Of a DNA stretch of 5,104 bases, positions 1 through 5,104 are shown piece after piece. A program made the translations under genes and the position numbers. A model generated the notes under the pieces. It saw only the letters and a list, made by a program, of their open reading frames with translations, was not told the DNA's origin and searched no databases. The number at the start of each line of letters is the position of its first letter. The first letter of the stretch is position 1. The stretch comes from Acidobacteria bacterium AH-259-L09. Its GTDB lineage: Bacteria; Acidobacteriota; UBA6911; RPQK01. The stretch covers positions 1 to 5,104 of the forward strand of contig JALLOL010000184.1 in the NCBI GenBank assembly GCA_027717875.1. Reading direction: 5' to 3'.

Positions 1-17
1 GGGCTGTGACGTACCAG

Positions 18-38
18 CTGTTAGTTTTCAGCCCTCAG
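18..38. repeat. degenerate heptamers in opposite orientation
   Basis: CTGTTAG, TTTTCAG and CCCTCAG in tandem; the last two read CTGAGGG and CTGAAAA on the other strand, so they match the array at 74-101 in inverted orientation. TTTCAG at 26-31 can pair with CTGAAA in that array. The rest of 1-159 shows no gene and no clear intrinsic terminator. Confidence 0.45.
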
Positions 39-73
39 CAACCTATTGGTCCGTGGATGCAGGCACTCTTGAA

Positions 74-101
74 CCTGAAACCTGAAAGCTGAAACCTGAA
101 A
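74..101. repeat. four tandem heptamers downstream of rplI
   Basis: The plus strand carries CCTGAAA, CCTGAAA, GCTGAAA and CCTGAAA in tandem. The array lies 59 bases beyond the rplI stop, in sequence without a gene. Confidence 0.8.
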
Positions 102-159
102 CGTATAAGAAGGCTCTAGATTTTGAAAATGTCGGTTTCGTCGATCTCCGTTCGCGGAC

Positions 160-852
160 CTACTCCCCCTTCTTTGCAGCTTTTTCCTGAGAGATTTCTC
201 TGTGCTGCTCTTTTGTTCCCCCGCTCCGTTGTTCTTTTGTTGTTATGTTCTTTTGCTCTGGAGGAAGCGTCTCCTCCTCTTCCGATTCCACCGGAGCACT
301 CCTATGTGCGCCGCTCAACTGCTCAATCTCTTTGATTCTCGCTTCCAATTCGGCAACGATCTTCTCGCTCTCCTCGTCCTTTTTCTTGACCTTGGCCACC
401 GGTTCGTCACCCTCGATCAGTACGGAAAGAAGCAGTTCGGCCGCGACATCGCTGTGAGGACGCAACTCTATTTTGTAATTACCGATGCCTCTGATGGGCT
501 GAGTGAGAAGGATTTTTCGGCGATCCAGCTGAATGCCATTCTTCTCGAGAAGATCGCCCACGTCTTTTGAGGTCACAGAACCAAAGAGACTCCCCGTCTC
601 TCCGGATTTGCGACTAACAATAAGATGCAGCTGGCCGAGCTCCTGAGCCAGCAGCTCGCCCTCCTCTTTGTATTTGGTTTCTTTTTTTGCCATGGCCAGC
701 CGCTGCTGCTCAATCATTTTCAAATTACCCGCTGTTGTGGGAATGGCCAACTTCTTCGGTATCAGATAGTTTCGGCCATAGCCATCGGCGACTACAACCA
801 CCTGGCCGCGTTTTCCGAGCTCAAAGACGTCATCGATGAGAATGACTTCCAT
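160..852 (-). CDS. rplI: 50S ribosomal protein L9 with unusual 80-residue C-terminal extension
   Basis: L9 binds 23S rRNA near the base of the L1 stalk and helps maintain reading frame on crowded messages. Residues 1-50 hold the N-terminal RNA-binding domain with its signature (GKRGQVVVVADGYGRNYLIP, residues 13-32). A long connecting helix covers about 45-75. The C-terminal domain covers about 76-149, with GSLFGSVTSKDVGDLLEKNG and LDRRKILLTQPIRGIGNY. The family normally ends near residue 150; here there are 230 residues. The extra part is a short predicted coiled coil (about 158-180), an acidic patch (SEEEETLPPE) and a Gln/Lys/Thr-rich tail whose DNA contains three copies of an 11-base repeat. 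The ATG at 852 is fixed by the family N-terminus MEVILIDDV and an AGAGGT four bases upstream; the frame stays open for 43 codons upstream, through the end of rpsR, without homology. Confidence 0.96.
   Translation of the reverse strand: MEVILIDDVFELGKRGQVVVVADGYGRNYLIPKKLAIPTTAGNLKMIEQQRLAMAKKETKYKEEGELLAQELGQLHLIVSRKSGETGSLFGSVTSKDVGDLLEKNGIQLDRRKILLTQPIRGIGNYKIELRPHSDVAAELLLSVLIEGDEPVAKVKKKDEESEKIVAELEARIKEIEQLSGAHRSAPVESEEEETLPPEQKNITTKEQRSGGTKEQHREISQEKAAKKGE
207..257. repeat. three 11-base repeats inside the 3' end of rplI
   Basis: On the plus strand GCTCTTTTGTT (207-217), GTTCTTTTGTT (231-241) and GTTCTTTTGCT (247-257) differ at one or two positions each. They encode residues about 199-215 of the L9 tail (KNITTKEQ, GGTKEQ). 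The coding strand is thus an AACAAAAGAAC-type low-complexity repeat. Confidence 0.65.
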
Positions 853-856
853 AGCT

Positions 857-862
857 ACCTCT
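857..862 (-). promoter_or_regulatory. rplI ribosome binding site
   Basis: AGAGGT on the minus strand lies four bases before the ATG at 852. Spacing is short but acceptable, and no other start agrees with the L9 N-terminus. Confidence 0.65.
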
Positions 863-871
863 TTCGTGGGC

Positions 872-896
872 CCTACGGCGGCTAAGCCGCCGAAGG
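872..896 (-). promoter_or_regulatory. GC-rich hairpin between rpsR and rplI
   Basis: On the minus strand CGGCGGC, a TTA loop and GCCGCCG make a perfect 7-bp stem, extended beyond one mismatch by CCT/AGG. It fills most of the 47-base gap. There is no following T-run, so it is more likely an intercistronic stabilising or mild attenuating element than a full terminator. Confidence 0.6.
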
Positions 897-899
897 CCG

Positions 900-1112
900 C
901 TAACCCGCGGTATAGGGAAGCAAAGCCAGCTGTCGCGCCCGCTTGATGGCTCTCGATAACTTTCTCTGGTGTGTACTGCACACTCCGGAAATCCGGCGAG
1001 GAAGTAATTTAGCCCCCTCGGGCACATACGGACTCAGTGTTTTGACATCTTTGTAGTCAATGTAATCGATCTTGTCTGCGCAAAATTTGCAATACTTCCT
1101 TCGCCTAACCAT
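900..1112 (-). CDS. rpsR: 30S ribosomal protein S18, zinc-binding form
   Basis: S18 is the small-subunit partner of S6. The 70-residue product has the conserved KYCKFC near the N-terminus, the middle segment [28 protein letters not shown], and the C-terminal [22 protein letters not shown], all typical of the family. C8, C11, C45 and H48 form a CxxC...CxxH set that suggests the zinc-binding (C+) version of S18, so growth under zinc limitation might depend on a second, zinc-free copy elsewhere; that last point is inference. The ATG overlaps the last codons of rpsF by 8 bases. A weak AAGG eight bases upstream could act as ribosome binding site, but coupling to rpsF translation is the more likely route. 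Length is slightly below the E. coli protein's 75 residues. Confidence 0.97.
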   Translation of the reverse strand: MVRRRKYCKFCADKIDYIDYKDVKTLSPYVPEGAKLLPRRISGVCSTHQRKLSRAIKRARQLALLPYTAG

Positions 1113-1518
1113 ACCCAGTGCCTTGCACTCCCGCCATCTCCTTCTTTTTCTCCTTACCTTGGCGAGTACTCGTAGTTCGTTTCTTCTTCTTTTCCCGATG
1201 ACTCTTCAGTTTCTCGGCTCGTTTAAGATCAAGATCGATACGAACCGACAAAAAGCGCATAACCGAATCGGTAACTTTAAATCTTCTCTCCAGCTCGTTC
1301 ACTGCTTCAGCAGCTGGTTCCTCCAGCGTCAGGACTGTGTAAATACCCTCGGTGTGTTTCTTGATGGGGTAAGCAAGCCGTCTCTTCCCCCACTCATCAA
1401 CCTTAATGATCTGGGCACCCTTTTCTTCTGCGGCTTTATTGAAGTTTTCCATTGCCTGTTCTACTTCATCGTCACTGAGTGTCGGGGCGAAAACAAAAAC
1501 GACTTCATATCGTCTCAT
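1105..1518 (-). CDS. rpsF: 30S ribosomal protein S6 with basic C-terminal tail
   Basis: S6 binds 16S rRNA in the central domain together with S18, forming the platform of the small subunit. The 137-residue product opens with the conserved [12 protein letters not shown] and has the family signature [19 protein letters not shown] (residues 42-60) and [10 protein letters not shown] (87-96). The S6 fold ends near residue 97; the remaining 40 residues are a highly basic, disordered-looking tail ([19 protein letters not shown]) longer than in E. coli. The ATG at 1518 is chosen because the family starts at RRYE and an AAAGGAG lies ten bases upstream. An in-frame TTG at 1566 would add 16 residues made of the heptamer repeat and is rejected. 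The stop overlaps the start of rpsR by 8 bases, fitting co-translation of two proteins that form a 1:1 dimer. A likely promoter lies at 1605-1613. Confidence 0.97.
   Translation of the reverse strand: MRRYEVVFVFAPTLSDDEVEQAMENFNKAAEEKGAQIIKVDEWGKRRLAYPIKKHTEGIYTVLTLEEPAAEAVNELERRFKVTDSVMRFLSVRIDLDLKRAEKLKSHREKKKKRTTSTRQGKEKKKEMAGVQGTGYG
1117..1129 (-). other. short hairpin just before the rpsR start
   Basis: AGTGC, AAG loop, GCACT on the minus strand forms a perfect 5-bp stem within the last codons of rpsF, ending four bases before the rpsR ATG. It includes the only weak ribosome binding sequence for rpsR, so the start might be opened by ribosomes translating rpsF. This is inference from a short stem. 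Confidence 0.3.
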
Positions 1519-1528
1519 ACCGATCGGA

Positions 1529-1535
1529 CTCCTTT
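1529..1535 (-). promoter_or_regulatory. rpsF ribosome binding site
   Basis: AAAGGAG on the minus strand lies ten bases before the ATG at 1518. It decides between this start and the upstream in-frame TTG at 1566. The same heptamer occurs again at 1585-1591 and 1726-1732 in this intergenic region. Confidence 0.8.
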
Positions 1536-1540
1536 CAACC

Positions 1541-1561
1541 AGCTGACAACTGACAGCTGAC
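1541..1561. repeat. three tandem heptamers upstream of rpsF
   Basis: On the plus strand the units are AGCTGAC, AACTGAC and AGCTGAC, exactly in tandem. They share a CTGA core and period 7 with the array at 74-101, which suggests one family of short intergenic repeats. The array falls in the rpsF leader just upstream of the ribosome binding site. Confidence 0.75.
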
Positions 1562-1564
1562 AGC

Positions 1565-1582
1565 AAGTAAGGATACTTACTT
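1565..1582 (-). promoter_or_regulatory. small hairpin in the rpsF leader
   Basis: The minus strand has AAGTAAG, a TATC loop, then CTTACTT, a perfect 7-bp stem. It lies between two AAAGGAG motifs and within the predicted rpsF leader. S6-S18 is known in several bacteria to bind its own leader RNA, but I cannot show the required CCG-containing fold here, so any regulatory role is speculation. Confidence 0.45.
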
Positions 1583-1604
1583 TACTCCTTTCCAAAGAAA
1601 ACGG

Positions 1605-1613
1605 ATTGTAACA
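1605..1613 (-). promoter_or_regulatory. candidate extended -10 promoter for rpsF-rpsR-rplI
   Basis: The minus strand reads TGT followed by TACAAT, a one-mismatch -10 box (TATAAT) with the TGn extension, in the gap upstream of rpsF. No good -35 is present at 16-19 bases; the best is TTCGTG at spacing 19. Extended -10 promoters often lack a strong -35. Transcription would begin near 1598, giving a leader of about 80 bases that holds the hairpin at 1565-1582, the heptamer repeats and the rpsF ribosome binding site. This is inferred from motif match only. Confidence 0.5.
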
Positions 1614-1743
1614 CACTTGTTCCCGCGTACACGAAGTCTGTGCCTGAAGAACGCCACAAGTAAACTGAATATTCGGACTATCCCCTGAACGGGACGGGCA
1701 ACACCCATACTCCACGGGCACGATTCTCCTTTGTCAGCTGTGG

Positions 1744-1761
1744 GCTGAGCGTCACCTCAGC
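1744..1761 (-). other. short hairpin over the hppA stop codon
   Basis: A 6-bp stem (GCTGAG / CTCAGC) with a 6-base loop includes the hppA TGA stop. No T-run follows, so it is not a convincing intrinsic terminator; read-through from hppA into rpsF remains possible. Confidence 0.3.
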
Positions 1762-3749
1762 AAGGGGGCAATGACGAGTGACACGATAGACATCAATTTG
1801 ATCAAGATGTTCATTGAAGGGCCACTGGTGTCCTTAAGTGGGTCGCCGACGGTGTCACCCACCACGGCGGCCTTGTGCGGTTCCGACCCTTTGCCGCCGA
1901 GAAAACCAGATTCGATATATTTTTTGGCGTTGTCCCAAGCCCCTCCTGCGTTGGCCATAAACAAGGCGAGCAGGACACCAGTAAGGGTTGCACCAGCAAG
2001 CATTCCCCCCAGAGCGGCGGCGCCTAGGAAGGTCCCCATGATCACAGGCGAGGCCACGACGACCAGACCCGGAAGGACCATTTCTCGAAGGGCGGCCCGT
2101 GTTGATATATCCACGCAGCGACCTGTGTCGGGTTTGGCTGTGCCTTCCAACAATCCAGGGATTTGTCGAAACTGCAGGCGGACTTCTTCCACCATCTTAA
2201 CGGCGGCCCTTCCGACTGCGGACATCGTCAAATCGGCGATAAAGAAAGGCAGGACGCCACCGATGAAAAACCCCACCACGACTTTAGGGTCCAGTAAATC
2301 CAAGCCGGATAACCCAACTGTTGTGGCATAAGCCGAAAAGAGGGCGAGAGCGGTCAAAGCAGCAGATCCAATGGCAAAGCCCTTACCCATGGCGGCAGTA
2401 GTATTTCCCAGAGCGTCTAAACTATCTGTGATCTGGCGGGTTTCGGGACCGAGACCGCTCATTTCCGAAATTCCGCCGGCGTTGTCAGCAATCGGACCGT
2501 AGGCATCCACGGACATGGTGATTCCCACCGTGGCCAGCATGCCTACTGCCGCTATGCCGATTCCGTAAAGACCGGCGTAATTATACGAGATAAGAATAGT
2601 CCCGCAGATGGTTAATACCGGCAAGGCTGTGGACTGCATCCCCACTCCCAATCCGGAGATGATGTTGGTTGCTACACCCGTCTGAGAGGCCTCGGCGATG
2701 CGCTTGATTGGACTGCCCGACGTGTACCATTCAGTCAGCAGACCAATGACGATCCCGGCAATGATGCCCAGCAAAATGGCGTAAAAAATGCCAATCTCGA
2801 GGTCCATAGCGTTCACGGTGATAAAAGTGCCTACCAAGAGCAGAACAGCACTAACATAGGGAGAGTAACGAAGTGCCGGTGCCGGTCCGAGGTTTCTAAG
2901 GATCCTGATTGAGGCCACGCCAATCAAAGACGAGATCAAACCAATAGCAATCACGAAGAGCGGAAATGCCATGTAAAGATGCCGGTCATCCGGCCTAATA
3001 TCCAGCACTTTCGATGCCCCTGCAGCAGCGATGGCAATAGTGGCAACAACCGAGCCGACATAGCTTTCAAAGATGTCCGCGCCCATTCCGGCCGTGTCCC
3101 CGACGCAATCCCCAACATTGTCCGCAATAGTAGCTGGATTTCTCGGATCATCCTCAGGAATACCCGCTTCTACTTTTCCAACCAGGTCAGCACCCACATC
3201 GGCGCTTTTCGTATAAATGCCTCCACCGACTCGCGCAAATAGGGCAATCGAGCTTGCCCCCATGGCAAATCCGTTGATGTCGCCGACTTCGATGATGCCA
3301 TGCAGGTAGAGAAGGTAGGCACTCACGACTCCGATGAGACCCAAGCTGGCAACGGAAAGCCCCATCACGGCCCCTCCCGAGAAAGCCACGTTCAGGGCCA
3401 GCTCAACGCCCGATTCTTGAGCTGCTTGAGTGGTGCGAACATTGGACCGGGTCGCTGCTTTTATTCCAAAGAATCCGGCAAGCATGGAACTCACGGCGCC
3501 ACACAAAAAGGCGATGCCCGTCCACAGGGAAATTCGCAGGATGAGAAGCAGAAAAACGAGCAGAATAAACCCAAGCAGGATGCTGTACTCACGGCGGAGA
3601 AAGACCATGGCACCGTGATGGATGGAATCGGAAATCTCCACCATTAGAGCATTCGTGACCGTAATCTTTCTGATTCGAAAGTAGATCAGACCGGCAGCGG
3701 CCAGCCCTAAGCATCCAATTAGCAGAAAAAAGCTGAGGTAATTTGTCAT
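1752..3749 (-). CDS. hppA: membrane-bound ion-translocating inorganic pyrophosphatase (probably K+-dependent; H+ or Na+ pump)
   Basis: This 665-residue polytopic membrane protein hydrolyses pyrophosphate and pumps H+ or Na+ out of the cytoplasm. The substrate motif D184-X7-K192-X-E194 ([11 protein letters not shown]) is intact, followed by [19 protein letters not shown] (residues 200-218) and, near the C-terminus, the Asp triplet D632/D636/D640 in [13 protein letters not shown]. About 15-16 hydrophobic segments cover the length. In [17 protein letters not shown] (448 onward) the positions that decide potassium dependence are Ala452 and Gly455; potassium-independent enzymes have Lys and Thr there, so this looks K+-dependent. 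A Glu (E228, FESY) occupies the gate region, compatible with Na+ or H+ transport, so the ion is unresolved. The ATG begins the first membrane helix but has no good Shine-Dalgarno; a REP-like palindrome sits just upstream. It is 32 bases after pth. Confidence 0.96.
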   Translation of the reverse strand: MTNYLSFFLLIGCLGLAAAGLIYFRIRKITVTNALMVEISDSIHHGAMVFLRREYSILLGFILLVFLLLILRISLWTGIAFLCGAVSSMLAGFFGIKAATRSNVRTTQAAQESGVELALNVAFSGGAVMGLSVASLGLIGVVSAYLLYLHGIIEVGDINGFAMGASSIALFARVGGGIYTKSADVGADLVGKVEAGIPEDDPRNPATIADNVGDCVGDTAGMGADIFESYVGSVVATIAIAAAGASKVLDIRPDDRHLYMAFPLFVIAIGLISSLIGVASIRILRNLGPAPALRYSPYVSAVLLLVGTFITVNAMDLEIGIFYAILLGIIAGIVIGLLTEWYTSGSPIKRIAEASQTGVATNIISGLGVGMQSTALPVLTICGTILISYNYAGLYGIGIAAVGMLATVGITMSVDAYGPIADNAGGISEMSGLGPETRQITDSLDALGNTTAAMGKGFAIGSAALTALALFSAYATTVGLSGLDLLDPKVVVGFFIGGVLPFFIADLTMSAVGRAAVKMVEEVRLQFRQIPGLLEGTAKPDTGRCVDISTRAALREMVLPGLVVVASPVIMGTFLGAAALGGMLAGATLTGVLLALFMANAGGAWDNAKKYIESGFLGGKGSEPHKAAVVGDTVGDPLKDTSGPSMNILIKLMSIVSLVIAPLLR

Positions 3750-3756
3750 GCGACGG

Positions 3757-3778
3757 TTGGGGTCTGACCCTGAAAATT
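3757..3778. repeat. REP-like palindrome between pth and hppA
   Basis: The core GGGTCTGACCC (3760-3770) is a perfect palindrome around one base, preceded by TTG and followed by TGAAAATT. GGGTCAGACCC-type motifs are, from memory, common dispersed repeats in genomes that carry REP-associated tyrosine transposases. It occupies the place where the hppA ribosome binding site would be expected. Confidence 0.5.
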
Positions 3779-3781
3779 CAA

Positions 3782-4339
3782 TTAGTTGTACAAAGACATC
3801 GCCCGCTGCAAGCCATTAGACAGGAAGGTGTCGATTGCCTCTATTGCCCGATCAAACACTTCCTCGAGGATCTCGCTTTCTTCCTTCGTAAAATTATGCA
3901 GCACAAACTCGGAATAGTCCGTTGGTATTTCACCTTGAAGTATACCAATACGCAGCCGAGGCACATCATGCGTGCCCAAAGCTTCGATGACCGACCTCAT
4001 CCCTTTGTGGCCACCCGAGCTGCCTGATGCTCGAATTCGGATGGCGCCCAGCGGCAGTGCGAGGTCGTCATAGACAATCAACAGTTGTGAGAGCTCCACC
4101 GGACAGTGGTCCAGAAGTTCTCGCACAGCCGGGCCACTAAGGTTCATATAGGCCTGAGGCTTGGCCAGAATAACGGATTGCCTGGCCCGTTCCACACGGC
4201 AGGTCAGAGAATGCACTCCGAGTCGTTTAAACTTTTTCCCTACCTCTTTAGCGATCCGATCCACCAACATGAAGCCGACGTTGTGTCTGGTTCTCAGATA
4301 GAAACGACCCGGATTACCCAGGCCGGCGATCAGATACAC
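3782..4339 (-). CDS. pth: peptidyl-tRNA hydrolase (Pth, bacterial type)
   Basis: This 185-residue cytosolic enzyme cleaves the ester bond between peptide and tRNA in peptidyl-tRNAs released from stalled ribosomes, so that the tRNA can be reused. The N-terminal GLGNPG (residues 6-11) and TRHNVG (17-22) contain N9 and the catalytic H19, equivalent to E. coli N10 and H20. [10 protein letters not shown] (60-69) carries the substrate-binding M65-N66, and YDDLALPLG (90-98) carries the aspartate pair equivalent to the D93 region. GGHKGMRS (109-116) has Lys where E. coli has Asn114, a change I recall in other phyla. The C-terminal [10 protein letters not shown] is also typical. Length is normal. The start is GTG, placed by the GLGNPG spacing and by a GAGGAG ten bases upstream that overlaps the end of rplY, so coupled translation with rplY is likely. 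Confidence 0.97.
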   Translation of the reverse strand: MYLIAGLGNPGRFYLRTRHNVGFMLVDRIAKEVGKKFKRLGVHSLTCRVERARQSVILAKPQAYMNLSGPAVRELLDHCPVELSQLLIVYDDLALPLGAIRIRASGSSGGHKGMRSVIEALGTHDVPRLRIGILQGEIPTDYSEFVLHNFTKEESEILEEVFDRAIEAIDTFLSNGLQRAMSLYN

Positions 4340-4346
4340 GCGAGAG

Positions 4347-5015
4347 TTACTCCTCTTTCGCCTCTGTTTCCTCTTCGGCTTCTACCTTACCCTTTGTAAT
4401 CAACTCGGGCTCGGCAACCTCCTCCTCTACTTCAACGACTTCTTCAACTTCCCTCTCCACGTGAGGCGGAACTATCGTGAGAACCACCAGCTCAGGATTG
4501 GAAAGAACAGCGATTTTGGAAGTATCAATTTGCAGATCTTCCACACGAACAGAATCACCGACATCAAGTTCAGCCACGTCCATACGGACGTGGTCCGGAA
4601 CATCTTGAGGAAGGCACTCCATTTCGATTTCTCGCAGTACCATATCCAGGACACCCCCAGCCTTCACACCCTTGGAGGTCCCCACAGTTTGGACCGGGAC
4701 TTCAAAGATCATCACCTCATCCATGACAACAGCTTGAAAATCGGCGTGCAGAAGATTTCCGTCGATGGGATCTAACTGGTAGTCTTTAATCAGGACATCT
4801 CTTGAACCACCACCGAATTCAAGCTTAAAGATAGTGTTGTGCCCGGTTTCGGAGTGAAGGATGCGATCCAAATCCTTGGGGTTTACACTGAGCGGCAGGG
4901 TGTCCAATCCGTGACCATAAACCACGGCCGGAATTTTACCCTCGGCACGCAAGCGACGATTTGCATTTTTACCAAGCTCACGTCGCTCCTCTCCTTCAAT
5001 AACTATGTCTGCCAT
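4347..5015 (-). CDS. rplY: 50S ribosomal protein L25, long CTC form
   Basis: This 222-residue protein is the two-domain (general stress protein CTC / TL5) form of L25, which binds 5S rRNA in the large subunit central protuberance. Residues 1 to about 92 form the L25 5S-binding domain, with RRELGKNANRRLRAEGKIPAVVYG near the N-terminus (only partly quoted elsewhere) and the region GHNTIFKLEF to KDYQLDPIDGNLLHADFQ typical of the family. Residues about 93-185 match the CTC beta domain (VPVQTVGTSKGVKAGGVLD; LDVGDSVRVEDL). Residues 186-222 are a strongly acidic tail rich in Glu and Val. The ATG has an AGGAG nine bases upstream. The gene leads directly into pth, 7 bases away, a common bacterial pairing. 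A perfect inverted repeat lies upstream and might belong to its leader. Family assignment is near certain; the tail's role is unknown. Confidence 0.97.
   Translation of the reverse strand: MADIVIEGEERRELGKNANRRLRAEGKIPAVVYGHGLDTLPLSVNPKDLDRILHSETGHNTIFKLEFGGGSRDVLIKDYQLDPIDGNLLHADFQAVVMDEVMIFEVPVQTVGTSKGVKAGGVLDMVLREIEMECLPQDVPDHVRMDVAELDVGDSVRVEDLQIDTSKIAVLSNPELVVLTIVPPHVEREVEEVVEVEEEVAEPELITKGKVEAEEETEAKEE
4350..4355 (-). promoter_or_regulatory. pth ribosome binding site inside the end of rplY
   Basis: GAGGAG on the minus strand forms the last two sense codons (Glu-Glu) of rplY, ending immediately before its TAA stop. It is ten bases from the pth GTG start and supports that unusual start codon and coupling to rplY translation. 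Confidence 0.75.
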
Positions 5016-5024
5016 AATTCAAAA

Positions 5025-5029
5025 CTCCT
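5025..5029 (-). promoter_or_regulatory. rplY ribosome binding site
   Basis: AGGAG on the minus strand lies nine bases before the ATG at 5015 and supports that start. Confidence 0.8.
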
Positions 5030-5048
5030 AAGGAAATCAAAAGCCCTC

Positions 5049-5101
5049 GTGAAGGAGCGGCGACGTAATCTCACATTTTCTGCTTCCCGCCGCTCCTTCA
5101 C
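5049..5101 (-). promoter_or_regulatory. perfect 14-bp inverted repeat upstream of rplY
   Basis: GTGAAGGAGCGGCG at 5049-5062 matches CGCCGCTCCTTCAC at 5088-5101 perfectly, with a 25-base spacer. In RNA from the minus strand this would be a stable stem ending about 33 bases before the rplY start. GAGGGCTTTT follows the stem, but the T-run is not adjacent, so it is an imperfect terminator for an upstream gene or a leader element of rplY. Confidence 0.6.
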
Positions 5102-5104
5102 AGC

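Larger units (their letters stand above)
1540..1740. repeat. 10-bp perfect inverted repeat bounding the hppA-rpsF gap
   Basis: CAGCTGACAA at 1540-1549 is the exact reverse complement of TTGTCAGCTG at 1731-1740. Together they bound most of the intergenic region, including the predicted promoter. One arm overlaps the heptamer array, so the match may just reflect two copies of the same repeat family in opposite orientation and not the ends of a mobile element. Confidence 0.55.

Noticed and set aside
147..158. TCCG-TTCG-CGGA mini-hairpin just after rplI as terminator
   Set aside because: The stem is only 4 bp and no T-run follows in the direction of transcription.
202..570. Plus-strand frames opposite rplI, rich in Leu and Phe
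   Set aside because: The composition is the complement of Glu/Lys-rich L9 codons; no independent coding evidence.
853..981. N-terminal extension of L9 from an ATG at 981
   Set aside because: The extra 43 codons run through the end of rpsR in another frame and the hairpin gap; L9 homologues begin at MEVIL, which has its own ribosome binding site.
1519..1566. TTG start at 1566 for S6, with AAAGGAG 18 bases upstream brought closer by the hairpin
   Set aside because: It would add 16 residues made of repeat sequence; S6 proteins start at the RRYE motif and the ATG at 1518 has a well-spaced site.
1579..1708. Minus-strand 43-codon frame from ATG 1708 with a hydrophobic and basic product
   Set aside because: It has no properly spaced ribosome binding site and overlaps the predicted promoter; nothing recognisable in the product.
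1540..1740. Miniature mobile element between the 10-bp inverted repeats
   Set aside because: No target duplication is visible, the arms belong to the local repeat family, and the interval holds the likely rpsF promoter.
1771..2331. 186-codon plus-strand frame opposite hppA
   Set aside because: It is the antisense shadow of a conserved membrane protein gene, with no family resemblance and no ribosome binding site.

Overview
This window is an ordinary bacterial chromosomal segment in which every convincing gene lies on the minus strand. Read in the direction of transcription (high to low coordinates) the order is rplY (ribosomal protein L25, CTC form), pth (peptidyl-tRNA hydrolase), hppA (membrane-bound ion-pumping pyrophosphatase), rpsF (S6), rpsR (S18) and rplI (L9). 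All six are intact and start and end inside the window. L25-Pth and S6-S18-L9 are widespread bacterial gene clusters. The organism cannot be named from sequence alone. Moderate G+C, the two-domain L25, a K+-dependent-type pyrophosphatase and short CTGA-type heptamer repeats between genes fit an environmental Gram-negative lineage; Acidobacteriota or a relative is a low-confidence guess.

Layout: 5016-5104 holds a perfect 14-bp inverted repeat ahead of rplY. rplY and pth are separated by 7 bases and look translationally coupled. A 32-base gap carrying a REP-like palindrome separates pth from hppA. The 233-base gap between hppA and rpsF holds a probable extended -10 promoter, a small leader hairpin, three heptamer repeats and a 10-bp inverted repeat. 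rpsF and rpsR overlap by 8 bases. A strong hairpin fills the rpsR-rplI gap. The 159 bases after rplI hold heptamer repeats in both orientations but no gene and no clear terminator.

Functionally, four genes encode ribosomal proteins: L25 binds 5S rRNA, S6 and S18 form a heterodimer on the small-subunit platform, and L9 sits near the L1 stalk. Pth recycles peptidyl-tRNA that drops off stalled ribosomes. HppA uses pyrophosphate, a by-product of tRNA charging and nucleic acid synthesis, to energise the membrane. The set is therefore a translation and growth block with an energy-conserving pyrophosphatase inserted in it.

I see no CRISPR array, transposase, tRNA, rRNA or defence system. The unusual points are small: long low-complexity C-terminal tails on S6, L9 and L25; an L9 tail that seems to be encoded by a short A-rich repeat; and repeat sequences on both sides of hppA. 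Nothing here supports a new biological system.
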